Shown here: positions 33,584-45,392 of the stretch, one piece after another
How the letters are laid out: every line of letters begins with the position of its first letter
Numbering within the stretch: the first letter of the stretch is position 1
From: Actinobacteria bacterium UBA2272
Lineage (GTDB): Bacteria; Actinomycetota; Coriobacteriia; Anaerosomatales; Anaerosomataceae
Length of the DNA stretch: 64,000 bases
Direction of reading: 5' to 3'
NCBI GenBank assembly: GCA_002347725.1
Contig: DDXA01000004.1
Location: 62,001 to 126,000 of the forward strand
The notes under the pieces: generated by a model
Told to the model about the DNA's origin: nothing
Database searches by the model: none
What the model saw: only the letters and a program-made list of their open reading frames with translations
Translations under genes and position numbers: made by a program

Positions 33584-34262
33584 AGCCGTAGACACCTCGG
33601 TCCTGGTCACGGATGACCTTGCCACCCTCGAGCGCGATAACGCGCTTTCGCATGGAGTCGACCATCTCCCGGTCATGCGTGGCCACCAGCACGGTCGTGC
33701 CGGTCTTGTTGATGCGATTCAGGAGGCTCATGATGCCGAGCGACGTCGCCGGATCCAGGTTACCGGTCGGCTCGTCGGCCAGCAGGAGCGGCGGGCGGTT
33801 GACGAACGCGCGCGCGATCGAAACGCGCTGCTGCTCTCCGCCGGAAAGCTCGTCAGGGTAGCTTGCCATCTTGTCCTCGAGGCCCACCAGGCGCAGCACC
33901 TCGGGCACCTGGGTGCGCACGACGTGCTTGGACCGGCCGATGACCTCGAGCGTGAACGCCACGTTCTCGTACGTGGTCTTGTTGGGCAGCAGTTTGAAGT
34001 CCTGGAAGACGCAACCGATGTTGCGGCGCAGGTACGGCACCTTCCAGGCCTTCATCTTGGTGAGGTCCTGGCCCGCGACGACGATCTGTCCCCGGGTGGG
34101 GAGCAGCTCGCGCAGCAACAGCCGGATGAAGGTCGACTTGCCCGACCCTGAGTGGCCCACGAGGAACACGAACTCCCCCTGCGCGATCTCGACCGTGCAA
34201 TCATCGAGAGCAGGCGGCTTGTTCGGAACGTAGATCTTACTGACGTTCCGCATTGAGATCAT
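33573..34262 (-). CDS. ftsE: Cell-division ATP-binding protein FtsE
   Basis: A 229-residue ABC ATPase. Walker A GHSGSGKST, Q loop CVFQDFKLLPNKTTYENVAF, signature LSGGEQQRVSIARAFVNRPP, Walker B LLLADEPTGNLDP and H loop VATHDREMV are all intact. ATG at 34262 (MISMRNVSKIY) is preferred over the one at 34274 because GGAG is six bases upstream and the length fits the family. The promoter is predicted at 34298-34306. Confidence 0.96.
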   Translation of the reverse strand: MISMRNVSKIYVPNKPPALDDCTVEIAQGEFVFLVGHSGSGKSTFIRLLLRELLPTRGQIVVAGQDLTKMKAWKVPYLRRNIGCVFQDFKLLPNKTTYENVAFTLEVIGRSKHVVRTQVPEVLRLVGLEDKMASYPDELSGGEQQRVSIARAFVNRPPLLLADEPTGNLDPATSLGIMSLLNRINKTGTTVLVATHDREMVDSMRKRVIALEGGKVIRDQDRGVYGYGD

Positions 34263-34297
34263 AGGGTGCTCCATATCTCGGCGGCAATTCCCGCGTT

Positions 34298-34306
34298 AGT
34301 CTAGCA
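34298..34306 (-). promoter_or_regulatory. Extended -10 element for ftsE
   Basis: TGC-TAGACT read leftward, giving a short leader before ftsE. It matches the TGCTA.. form seen upstream of the che operon and secA. Confidence 0.4.
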
Positions 34307-34374
34307 GAATCGATGCCCGGGACACCCCGGCGACACCGCCCCGTCACCTTCTCCACGAGTTCTCCACACGCATG

Positions 34375-35316
34375 TCACGGGCGCTTCTTAAGCACGCCCC
34401 GTGCCGCATCGGCGATGTGCGCGGCGCTCAGGCCGAAGTGCTCCATGAGCTCGGCAGGCTCTCCGGATGTGCCGAAGACGTCGCGAACGCCCACGCGCGC
34501 GAGCGGGACCGGTGCCAGTTCACCGAGCGCCTCTGCCACCGCCGAGCCGAGCCCGCCGATGATCGAATGCTCCTCGCAGGTGACCACGGCCCCGGTCTTG
34601 CGCGCCGAGGCGGCGACCGCCTCGGCCGGGAACGGCTTGATGGTGGAGACGTCGAGCACCTCGGCGTGGATGCCCTCGAGTTCGAGCGCGTCAGCGGCAG
34701 CGAGCGCAGCCTCGACCATCACACCGCACGCGGCGAGCGTGACGTGCGCACCCTCGCGCACGACGCGCGCCTCGCCGAGCTCGAAGCGGTAGTCGTCGCC
34801 GTAGATCGCCGGTGCGGCGACGCGACCGAGACGCACGTAGAACGGCCCCGGTGTGGTCGCCGCCACGCGGAGCGCGGCTTTGGCGGCAACGTAGTCGGCA
34901 GGCACGAGCACGCGCATGCCGGGAAGCACGCGCATGAGCGCGATGTCCTCGAGCATCTGGTGGCTACCACCGTCGGGGCCCACCGTGATACCCGAGTGCG
35001 TGGGCGCGAGCTTCACATCGAGGTCCGAGTAGCAGACCGTGTTGCGGACCTGGTCGTACGCGCGTCCGGTGGCGAAGACAGCAAAGCTGCCGGTGAACGC
35101 GATCTTGCCGGCCACGGCGAGACCCGCCGCGGTGCCGATCATGTTCTGCTCGGCGATGCCGACGTTGAAGAAGCGCTCGGGATAGGCGGCAGCGAACTTG
35201 GCTGTCGTGGTCGAGCCGGACAGGTCCGCGTCCACCGCCACGACATCGATACCCTCGGCGGCGAGCTCGATGAGCGTCTCGCCGAGCGCCTCACGCGTTG
35301 CGCGCTTCGTGCTCAT
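34375..35316 (-). CDS. Transketolase, C-terminal (pyrimidine-binding and C) subunit
   Basis: A 313-residue half-transketolase: pyrimidine-binding domain (EALGETLIELAAEGIDVVAV; ERFFNVGIAEQNMIGTAAGL, with the conserved Glu) and C-terminal domain (VVTCEEHSIIGGLGSAVAEA). It pairs with the product of the preceding gene to make a heteromeric transketolase or transketolase-like enzyme transferring two-carbon units in the pentose-phosphate pathway. Starts overlap by ATGA (35313-35316). Split transketolases are standard in archaea and many anaerobes. A 1-deoxyxylulose-5-phosphate synthase role is less likely because the two halves are of transketolase type. Confidence 0.93.
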   Translation of the reverse strand: MSTKRATREALGETLIELAAEGIDVVAVDADLSGSTTTAKFAAAYPERFFNVGIAEQNMIGTAAGLAVAGKIAFTGSFAVFATGRAYDQVRNTVCYSDLDVKLAPTHSGITVGPDGGSHQMLEDIALMRVLPGMRVLVPADYVAAKAALRVAATTPGPFYVRLGRVAAPAIYGDDYRFELGEARVVREGAHVTLAACGVMVEAALAAADALELEGIHAEVLDVSTIKPFPAEAVAASARKTGAVVTCEEHSIIGGLGSAVAEALGELAPVPLARVGVRDVFGTSGEPAELMEHFGLSAAHIADAARGVLKKRP

Positions 35317-36179
35317 CGGGCACCTCCTTTGGCCGCCTCGACGGCTCGATCGACTGCCTCGCTCAACTCGGCGAGCGCGGTTGCGGTCTGCTCGGCGTTG
35401 GGAGCCTTGCCGTGCCAGCCGGCGTCGCCTTCCATGAACGAGACGCCCTTGCCCTTGACGGTGTAGGCCACGACGGCCACAGGCACGCCCGGGGTCGCCG
35501 GCGGCGCCGATATGGCCTCGATCAGGTCGGCAACGTCGTGCCCGCCGGTCTCGCGGACCTCCCAGCCGAACGCGTCGAACTTCTCGGCCACGCCACCGAG
35601 GCACATCACCTCGGAACACGCGCCGTCGATCTGCAGCCCGTTGTGGTCGATGATGGCCACCACGTTGTCGAGGCCGTGGTGCGGCGCGAACATCGCGGCC
35701 TCCCACACCTCGCCCTCCTGCAGCTCGCCGTCGCCGAGCAGGCAGTAGACGTGCGCCGGAAGGCCGTCCATACGCAGGCCGAGCGCGATGCCGTTTGCGA
35801 TCGCCAGCCCCTGCCCGAGTGAGCCGGTGGAGACCTCTACCCCGGGGCACTTCAGGCAGTCGGGATGCCCCTGCAGTATGCTGCCGAGCTTGCGAAGCGT
35901 CTTCAGGTGATCGCGGCCGAAGTAGCCCGCGTCGGCGAGCGCGGCGTAGAGCACGGGAGCCGCGTGGCCTTTGGAGAGCACGAACCGGTCGCGACCGGGC
36001 CACACGGGCCATCTCGGGTCGTACTGCATGACGCCGAAGTAGAGCGTCGCCACGATGTCGGCCGCCGAAAGCGACCCGCCGGGATGCCCGCTGCCGGCCT
36101 CGGCGATCATCTCGATGATGCTCAGACGCATCCGCGCGGCGCGCAGATCGATCTCCGCTACCAGTGCCGCATCAGTCAT
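35313..36179 (-). CDS. Transketolase, N-terminal (TPP-binding) subunit
   Basis: A 288-residue thiamine-diphosphate-binding half. SGHPGGSLSAADIVATLYFG and the TPP/Mg motif GDGELQEGEVWEAA, followed by HHGLDNVVAIIDHNGLQIDG, are clear. It forms one enzyme with the downstream subunit. ATGA overlaps on both sides (with yitT-type gene and the C-subunit) show tight translational coupling. Confidence 0.94.
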   Translation of the reverse strand: MTDAALVAEIDLRAARMRLSIIEMIAEAGSGHPGGSLSAADIVATLYFGVMQYDPRWPVWPGRDRFVLSKGHAAPVLYAALADAGYFGRDHLKTLRKLGSILQGHPDCLKCPGVEVSTGSLGQGLAIANGIALGLRMDGLPAHVYCLLGDGELQEGEVWEAAMFAPHHGLDNVVAIIDHNGLQIDGACSEVMCLGGVAEKFDAFGWEVRETGGHDVADLIEAISAPPATPGVPVAVVAYTVKGKGVSFMEGDAGWHGKAPNAEQTATALAELSEAVDRAVEAAKGGAR

Positions 36180-37084
36180 GACTGGTCCCCGTTCTCCTTG
36201 AATCCTTCGCCAAGTACTTCGCGAACGTCCGCGATGATGAGGAACGCATCGGGGTCCACCGCGAGCACGAGTGCCTTGAGCGCATCGATCTCCCTGCGGG
36301 AGACGACCGTGAACACCATCTCCCTCGGCTCGGCCGAGTACAGGCCGCGCGCCACGAGTCCGGTGGCGCCGCGTCCGAGCTGGTGGAGGACGGCATCGGC
36401 CACACGCCCCGGCTCATCGCAGATGATGAAGGCGGCCTTCTCTACCGAGAGGCCCTCCTGGACCACATCGATGACGGTGCCCATGACGAAGACGGCCACC
36501 GCGCCGTACAGCGCCAGATCGGGGCCGAGCACGACGGCGGCCGCCACCGTGACGACCGCATCGGCTGCGAGCATCAGCTGGCCGATGCCGAGGTTGACCT
36601 TGTCCACCAGCAGCTGCGCGATGATGTCGGTGCCACCCGTGTTGCCACGCGCCTTGAACACGAGGCCCATGCCGATTCCGGTGACCGCGCCGCCGTAGAG
36701 CACCGCGAGCAGACGATCGCCCGAGGCCAGGTGCGGTGTGAACGGCGCGAGCAGGTCGACGGCGAGTGACATGGCCACCATGCCGTAGACGGTCTTGGCG
36801 CCGTAGCGCCACCCCTTCATCCGGATGCCGATGATGAGCAGGATGCCGTTCATCGCGAGCATCTGCATGCCGATCGGCACGTTCACGCCGAACTTGTCCT
36901 GGAAGAGGTAGTAGAAAACGGTGGCGAGGCCCGAGACACCGCCTGCCGCGAGCTTGTTGGGGATGAGGAACGCGTTCAGGCCCCACGCGGTGACGAGGAT
37001 GCCGAAGGTCATGAGCGCATAGTCGCGCACGCGCCGGCTCTTGAGCACGGTAGACGGATTCGCGCGAGACAGCACCCGCTTCAT
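36176..37084 (-). CDS. YitT-family membrane protein
   Basis: A 302-residue protein with five or six transmembrane helices in the N-terminal two thirds (ALMTFGILVTAWGLNAFLIP; KARGNTGGTDIIAQLLVDKV) and a C-terminal DUF2179 cytosolic domain (MVFTVVSRREIDALKALVLA). The family is widespread with unknown transport function. It starts three bases after the prfB stop and overlaps the transketolase gene by ATGA. Its presence between prfB and ftsE breaks the usual order of this locus. Confidence 0.92.
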   Translation of the reverse strand: MKRVLSRANPSTVLKSRRVRDYALMTFGILVTAWGLNAFLIPNKLAAGGVSGLATVFYYLFQDKFGVNVPIGMQMLAMNGILLIIGIRMKGWRYGAKTVYGMVAMSLAVDLLAPFTPHLASGDRLLAVLYGGAVTGIGMGLVFKARGNTGGTDIIAQLLVDKVNLGIGQLMLAADAVVTVAAAVVLGPDLALYGAVAVFVMGTVIDVVQEGLSVEKAAFIICDEPGRVADAVLHQLGRGATGLVARGLYSAEPREMVFTVVSRREIDALKALVLAVDPDAFLIIADVREVLGEGFKENGDQS

Positions 37085-37087
37085 CAG

Positions 37088-38221
37088 CTACTCTTCTCCC
37101 CCGCCGACCGCCACGGCCTGCTCGCCCGACACTCGCCACCGATGATAGCCCACCACGAACTCGTCGAGGTCACCATCGAGCACGCCGTTCACGTCTCCGG
37201 TCTCAACGCCGGTGCGAACGTCTTTCACCATCTGGTAGGGATACAGCACGTAGTTGCGGATCTGGCTGCCGAATGAGATCTCCTGGCGCTCGCCTTTGAG
37301 CGCGTCGAGCTCGGCGCGGCGCTTCTCCTGCTGGAGCTCGTACAGGCGCGAGCGGAGGATCGTCATCGCGGTCGCCTTGTTCTTGAGCTGGCTCTTCTCG
37401 TTCTGGCAGGTGACCACCAGCCCGCTCGGGATGTGCGTGATGCGCACCGCCGAGTCGGTGGTGTTCACACTCTGGCCGCCCGGACCGCTGGAGCGGTAGA
37501 CGTCGATGCGCAGGTCCTCGTCCCGGATCTCCACCTCGACGTCATCGGGGAGGACCGGGAGGACCTCGACGCGCGCGAAGGTGGTCTGACGGCGCTTCTT
37601 CTCGTCGGTGGGACTGATCCTCACGAGACGGTGCACGCCGTTCTCCGAGGTGAGCATGCCGTACGCGTTGCGACCGTGCACGGTGAACACGGCGCGGTCT
37701 ATGCCAAGTTCGACGCCGTCCGGGGCGTCGTGGAGGTCGACCTTCCACTTCCGGCTCGCCGCATACTTGGAGAGCATCTTCAAGAGCATCTCGGCCCAGT
37801 CCTGCGCCTCTAGGCCGCCCTGGCCCGGCAGGATGGTGACGAGCGCGTCGCCTGCGTCGAACTCACCGGTGAACCAGGATGCGAGCTCGAGATCGTTGGC
37901 GCGACGCGCGATGTCCTTGAGCGCGACGGTGGCCTCGGCGGCCATACCTTCGTCGGCCTCGGCGAGCGCGAGTTCGTTTGCCACCTCGAGTTCGTCGAGG
38001 TCGGCCACCATCGATTCGTAGGATTCGATCTCATCGCGCAGGCCGGAAGCCTGCGCCATCACCTGTTGCGCCCGGTTCTGGTCGTTCCAGAAGTCGGGCG
38101 CCGTGGTGCGCTCCTCGAGCGCGGCGAGATCGGCGCGCTTCTCTTCGAGATGCAGGTACTCGGCGATGCGCGCCACGCGCTCGCGAAGCACCTGGATGTC
38201 TGCTGTGCGGTCTTCGATCAT
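37088..38221 (-). CDS. prfB: Peptide chain release factor 2
   Basis: A 377-residue class-I release factor. The catalytic loop SSGPGGQSVNTTDSAVRITH holds GGQ. The length, the gene order after secA, and the segment TAPDFWNDQNRAQQVM identify RF2. Two points stand out. There is no in-frame UGA or frameshift site in the N-terminal region; the gene reads straight through. The codon-recognition tripeptide reads SPT (LVRISPTDEKKRRQTT) where RF2 normally has SPF. ATG at 38221 is preferred; a GTG nine bases upstream is possible. It is followed by the YitT-type gene. Confidence 0.94.
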   Translation of the reverse strand: MIEDRTADIQVLRERVARIAEYLHLEEKRADLAALEERTTAPDFWNDQNRAQQVMAQASGLRDEIESYESMVADLDELEVANELALAEADEGMAAEATVALKDIARRANDLELASWFTGEFDAGDALVTILPGQGGLEAQDWAEMLLKMLSKYAASRKWKVDLHDAPDGVELGIDRAVFTVHGRNAYGMLTSENGVHRLVRISPTDEKKRRQTTFARVEVLPVLPDDVEVEIRDEDLRIDVYRSSGPGGQSVNTTDSAVRITHIPSGLVVTCQNEKSQLKNKATAMTILRSRLYELQQEKRRAELDALKGERQEISFGSQIRNYVLYPYQMVKDVRTGVETGDVNGVLDGDLDEFVVGYHRWRVSGEQAVAVGGGEE

Positions 38222-38287
38222 GGATCTCACACTACCTCACGTGCCAACGGACGGGGACCCTTGCTGCGGCGCTTCAGGCCGCCCGGG

Positions 38288-41074
<2,787 letters not shown>

Positions 41075-41123
41075 GAAAGAGGCGCTCCTCTGGGAGTGTA
41101 GCGAACGTGGAAAGAGCCAAGAG

Positions 41124-41132
41124 ATTGTAGCA
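41124..41132 (-). promoter_or_regulatory. secA promoter, extended -10
   Basis: TGC-TACAAT read leftward, a near-consensus extended -10 that places the transcription start about 40 bases ahead of the ATG. No good -35 in the GC-rich DNA upstream. Confidence 0.55.
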
Positions 41133-41394
41133 CGCAGGGTGGGGCGGGGAGGGGTCGGTGGACAGGGGGGCGCGGGAGGCGGAGGTGTTAGGGCCGAGGG
41201 TCATTCAACCCCCGGCCCCCGCGGCGTAGCCCCGTAGGCCTGCGCCAGCCCGCTCACAGAGCCGATGCCCCTCAGGAGGTCTCCCGTCTCCTCATCGCTC
41301 CGCCTGCGAGCTCTACGCTCGCCGTATGGCAGCCTCCCGAACTCGCCGCGAAGTCACCGTAACTCGCGCTCCTTAACTGAGTGTGATTGATTGC
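41133..41394. other. Gene-free stretch between secA and the SARP regulator
   Basis: No open frame with coding character. A hairpin with GGGCCG/CGGCCC and GGG/CCC arms lies at 41191-41218 and could end transcription coming from the SARP gene. The remainder is GC-rich, grading to AT-rich bases next to the SARP stop codon. Confidence 0.4.
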
Positions 41395-44300
41395 TTAACC
41401 ATGTGTGGGACATCCGCGATACTCCGCTTCGGCACCCTCCATTGCGAGGACGGCCTGGTAAATCATTGTGGTCTCTGCAGACGGGTCTATTCCAAGATCG
41501 TCGACCAGGCGCGTCCGGCAGGCTAGGTAGGCCTCGATTGCCCGGCTTCTCTGCCCAGCATTCATTTGACAGCGCATCATGATCTGATAAACGTCCTCAC
41601 GCCACGGATCGATACCCGATGCTCTGCGTGCGAAGTCTAACGCCAGCGAGTGCTCGCCGGCTGCTTCGGCAACACGCGCAGCGGCAAGCAGGCCGTCACA
41701 GAAGCCATGCTTCACGTGATCCCTGACTTCGCCGACCCAATCATCATAGACATCACCGGGCAGGAGATCGCCACGATAGAGGTCCATCAGCTCTCGCGCC
41801 GCGAACGCAGTCCGACCACAGTCGCCCGACACGACGGCCTGTCGGAGCGACTCGAGTCGCTCATAGAACTCATCAAGGTCACTCCGCACGCAGTCAGTCA
41901 CCCTGCATAGTCCACCAACGTGCTGAATGAAGCGGCCGGCATGTTGCTGGGACGGTCCGTCGAAGGACAGCATTCGCCGCAGCGTACTCCACATGACGTA
42001 GAAGTTGTTACGCGCGTGCGAGTCGTCCATGTCGGGCCACAGGCGCTCGAGGATGAGATCACGTGGCACGTCACGACCCCGCTCAAGTACGAGCATCACC
42101 AGAATGGCGCGGGACTTGCGCTTCCGCCAAGCCGTCTCATCGATCCTACCGTGCTCACTCGACACCTCGAGGCCGCCGAATAGGCGCACGTAACACAACG
42201 GCTCGACGGCCGCGGGAGCGTGCACAGCCAAGGCGGGCTGCTCGGTCACCGCGCGCATCGGCAAGAGCCCCGAATGGCGCTCCGCAAGACCGGCCGATAC
42301 CTCCGCGGGCAGCCACGAGGACGCGAGAGAGAGAGCATTCCGACAAGTCTCATCTGGAAGGAGGCCGAGAAGTCGTGCTGGCAGCATGTCGACTCCCACT
42401 GCCGCAGCCAGTACGCCGAGAGCGGCCGGGAACGCGCGAAGATGCATCGCGACTTGATAGTTCATCGAACCGGTGCGGACGTAACCTGCGTGGGGTGCCA
42501 ATCGCTCGATTGCCTGAGCATGGCGCCCATTGCGCAAGTCGATCTCCGCACGAAGAAGGTCGATACGGAGGTGATGCGCGAGCGCATGAGAGCTCAGCCC
42601 CTCACCCAGCACATCCTTGATGAGTGCCGATGAGCCACGCACATCTCCCAGCGCCAGGAGCGAAGCCGCAATCTCGATACGCGCCGAAGCGGCCAGCAGT
42701 GAGACGGCATCACCGCGAGAGCCCAGGGCTGACAACGAGCGCTCACCGAGCGCAAGGGAGCGAGACGTCTTGCCGGCCGCACGCTCACCTGCCGCAGCGT
42801 GCGCGCACACGAGCGATAGCCCTACCGTGTCTGCGAAGGTAGAAAGGACTTCGGCCGCCCGATCGAACAGCACAGCCCCCGCGTCTGCACTGTCGCGTGC
42901 GTACTCGACGCCGAACTGTGTGCTCAGCGCATACGCCTGGAGTTGGCTCAACCCGGCGCGCTCGGCCTCGCGCCCCACGTCGCTCGCCAATTCCCAGGCA
43001 TCCTCCATGCTCCCCATCTCGAGAATCGCCGCCGCGTGATTCGCCCGAACAAGCAGCCGCTGTACAGGCGAGAGATCACTCCTGGCGGCGACAGCACCGA
43101 TGGCGCGAGCTGCAGCCTCCCAGTCACCGCAACAGAGGCCATCAATGCTGCCCACGCTGTTCGCCGCGTTAACCGCCTCATCGGATCCGACGTCTAGACC
43201 GTGGAGCAGAGTGCGGACCCGGGCGGTCCGAACACGGGCGATTTCAATGTCGCCCTTGACTGCGTCGGCGACAGCCAGGTACGCCTGGACGAGTGACTCC
43301 TGCGAGGGGGCGAGAACACCGGGTACACCAGAGTCCAGATGGTGCAGAATGTCACGGGCGCGCACGAGCTCACCCGCATCAATCGTTAACCTGGCTGTCA
43401 AGAGCGACGCCGCCACGGCAGTAGCCCTGTCATCAGCGTGAGAAGCTAGAGCCTGGGCTGCGCTGGCACTCCGGAGCGCCTCATCGGTCCGCTCAAGCTG
43501 TCGAAGAATCGCTGCGTTCAGAAGAAGTGCGCGAGGACGGCCTGCCAACACCCTCAGCGGGACTTGGCACAGACAGCGCTGCATGATGGCGGGGCCGACC
43601 GCCCTGAGCATCCCCTCACCAGCCGCTTCACACCACTCAAGAGCCTCCTGAGCGTTGCCGTCCGTCATCAGCACACGCGCCATACGCTCATACGCTCCCC
43701 GAGCATCCAAGGCGCCGAGCGTGCGCCCCCGGAGCGTCACCTTCCGATCCGGGCTCAGCCGGCTCGAGGATTGTCTGCAAGCGACGCGCGCGAGCGACGC
43801 GTGTACCTGGAATCGTGCCGGTGACCAGGTCGAACCAGAAGATGCGCTGAACAGCGGCATCGCGCTACAGAGAGCGGGCCAGTCGAGGGCGCCGACCGCA
43901 TGCCCCGCGCTCTCCGCGAGGTCGTCGATCGGACCGTCGCCGGTGAGCGCAGCGCAGTACATGAGCTCAAACATCCAGTCCGGCATCTGCCACAGGAGGT
44001 GATCGGTGTACCAGAGCAAGTCCTGCGCCTCCGCACACTCGACTGCAGCCGCTGGGTGACGGATCATTAGCGAGACCAGCGCCGCCTGACCGCCGGATCG
44101 GGCCAGAATCAGACTAGCGCAGGGACTGGTGCCCTCTCCACACACCTCGAGAAGAGCCTCTACCTCGTGCCGTTGGAAACGCAAATCGCCATGGTCTATC
44201 GTCCACAGCCGTGAACAGTCGAGTCCCTCGACAACTGCGCGCCGGCAGGTGATAAGCAGCCGGCTACCGGCTGCTGTGCGTCTCGCGATGAGCTCCGCAA

Positions 44301-44718
44301 GGCGCACGAGGCCGGGGAGATCGACAGCCGTCCCACCGTTGTCAAGCACCACGCACACCTGCAGATTATGCAGTCGAGACATCTCTTGATCGAAGGCGAG
44401 TCGGGCCTCCGCACTGATCACTCCGAGTTCCGACAGCGCACTGTCACGCGCGAGTGGTCCTGTCCCTCTCCGAACGAGGGACGCTCCGAGTGCGCAGATC
44501 GCCGAGTCCTCACTGACGTCCAGCTCCTGAAGGTCTACCCAGACGACATCGTCGAATGCTCCACAGAGGGCAAACTGCGCCGCCAGCACGCTCTTCCCGT
44601 AACCAGACGGAGCGCAAGCGATCGTGAGCAGCGGTGCATGGGCCCGAAAGAGAGCCACGAGCCGCTCTCGCCGAATGACAGAACCGAAGCCCGGAATAGA
44701 AGACCCAAGTCTCTCCAC
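41395..44718 (-). CDS. Large STAND-ATPase/TPR regulator with C-terminal SARP (HTH-BTAD) module
   Basis: A 1107-residue regulator. A P-loop ATPase resembling MalT/STAND starts at once (APSGYGKS, residues 36-43; CVVLDNGG). A long helical TPR-like region follows (~330-780). The C-terminus holds an OmpR-type winged helix (YVRLFGGLEVSSEHGRIDET, ~843-930; KRKSRAILVMLVLERGRDVP) and a bacterial transcriptional activation domain (~940-1095). Classic SARPs place HTH-BTAD first; here it is last, as in MalT-like LuxR proteins. GTG at 44718 follows GGGGGG. Its base composition looks less GC-rich than the neighbours, suggesting acquisition. Target genes are unknown; nearby inverted repeats may be its sites. 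Confidence 0.85.
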   Translation of the reverse strand: MERLGSSIPGFGSVIRRERLVALFRAHAPLLTIACAPSGYGKSVLAAQFALCGAFDDVVWVDLQELDVSEDSAICALGASLVRRGTGPLARDSALSELGVISAEARLAFDQEMSRLHNLQVCVVLDNGGTAVDLPGLVRLAELIARRTAAGSRLLITCRRAVVEGLDCSRLWTIDHGDLRFQRHEVEALLEVCGEGTSPCASLILARSGGQAALVSLMIRHPAAAVECAEAQDLLWYTDHLLWQMPDWMFELMYCAALTGDGPIDDLAESAGHAVGALDWPALCSAMPLFSASSGSTWSPARFQVHASLARVACRQSSSRLSPDRKVTLRGRTLGALDARGAYERMARVLMTDGNAQEALEWCEAAGEGMLRAVGPAIMQRCLCQVPLRVLAGRPRALLLNAAILRQLERTDEALRSASAAQALASHADDRATAVAASLLTARLTIDAGELVRARDILHHLDSGVPGVLAPSQESLVQAYLAVADAVKGDIEIARVRTARVRTLLHGLDVGSDEAVNAANSVGSIDGLCCGDWEAAARAIGAVAARSDLSPVQRLLVRANHAAAILEMGSMEDAWELASDVGREAERAGLSQLQAYALSTQFGVEYARDSADAGAVLFDRAAEVLSTFADTVGLSLVCAHAAAGERAAGKTSRSLALGERSLSALGSRGDAVSLLAASARIEIAASLLALGDVRGSSALIKDVLGEGLSSHALAHHLRIDLLRAEIDLRNGRHAQAIERLAPHAGYVRTGSMNYQVAMHLRAFPAALGVLAAAVGVDMLPARLLGLLPDETCRNALSLASSWLPAEVSAGLAERHSGLLPMRAVTEQPALAVHAPAAVEPLCYVRLFGGLEVSSEHGRIDETAWRKRKSRAILVMLVLERGRDVPRDLILERLWPDMDDSHARNNFYVMWSTLRRMLSFDGPSQQHAGRFIQHVGGLCRVTDCVRSDLDEFYERLESLRQAVVSGDCGRTAFAARELMDLYRGDLLPGDVYDDWVGEVRDHVKHGFCDGLLAAARVAEAAGEHSLALDFARRASGIDPWREDVYQIMMRCQMNAGQRSRAIEAYLACRTRLVDDLGIDPSAETTMIYQAVLAMEGAEAEYRGCPTHG

Positions 44719-44756
44719 AGCCGCAAGCCCCCCGACTCAGCGATGGAGACCTCATG

Positions 44757-44817
44757 AGGATGCATGTATTGCATCGCATCCATACAAGAAGCGCAAGAGG
44801 TAAGTTATGCGATGCAA
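44757..44817. promoter_or_regulatory. GATGCA-rich inverted repeats upstream of the SARP gene
   Basis: TTGCATCGCAT (44769-44779) and ATGCGATGCAA (44807-44817) are perfect 11-bp inverted copies 27 bp apart. GGATGC/GCATCC (44758-44781) overlaps the first. TGCAT-type words recur at about 9-bp steps, as in direct-repeat sites of SARP activators. A possible leftward promoter (TTGCGC, 17 bp, TGCAAT) lies within. Autoregulation is the likely purpose. Confidence 0.5.
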
Positions 44818-44837
44818 GAACGCTGCCGATGGGCCGA

Positions 44838-45392
44838 TCAACTCCCCCGCGACCCCCTGCTTCCTACCCACACCCACGCGGCAAGCCCGAACGAAAGCAG
44901 CAAGTCCCCCACGCTCACGACACCGCGCTGCCATGCAGGTCCGGGTACCGCGATCACGTCGGCCAACATCACCAGCCACGTGTCCTCATCGATCGCCTCG
45001 TGCAGACACTCGCTCTCAAGAGCGGCTCCGGCATCACTCCTCGTCGCCCCTATCTCCGAGGTCGCCTTGAGGCTCACCGGCATTGCTCCGTTGAAGCCGA
45101 TCACGAGAACGTTGAGCGCGATGCCGAGTCCGGCAAACGCCAGCATCCATCGCCTTGGCGCGTTGAGAAAGAGCACAACGGCAAGCGCCGCCATCATCAA
45201 CAACCAGATGATGATGCTGAGCCCGCACGGCAGGCCGATCCGGCGCGCGATCGCCGGCCACGCCAGTTGCAGCGGTAAGAGCACCAGGAGCACCCACTCA
45301 CCGGTGAGGTGCTCGGCTTCGAGCCTCTTGAGTGAGCCGCCCGTGAGAAGCGAGAGCACAAGCGCGGCGAGAATCGCCTCGAACAGGATCAC
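44838..45392 (-). CDS. DUF5317 membrane protein
   Basis: A 184-residue protein with about five hydrophobic helices (ILFEAILAALVLSLLTGGSL; WVLLVLLPLQLAWPAIARRI) and the FNGAMPVS motif characteristic of DUF5317. Its function is unknown. It starts with GTG overlapping the stop of the upstream HD gene by four bases (GTGA) and ends the membrane-HD operon, 119 bases before the SARP gene. Confidence 0.8.
   Translation of the reverse strand: MILFEAILAALVLSLLTGGSLKRLEAEHLTGEWVLLVLLPLQLAWPAIARRIGLPCGLSIIIWLLMMAALAVVLFLNAPRRWMLAFAGLGIALNVLVIGFNGAMPVSLKATSEIGATRSDAGAALESECLHEAIDEDTWLVMLADVIAVPGPAWQRGVVSVGDLLLSFGLAAWVWVGSRGSRGS

Noticed and set aside
38130..38221. Programmed frameshift in prfB
   Set aside because: The N-terminal coding region reads continuously with no in-frame UGA and no CUUUGA-type slippery site.
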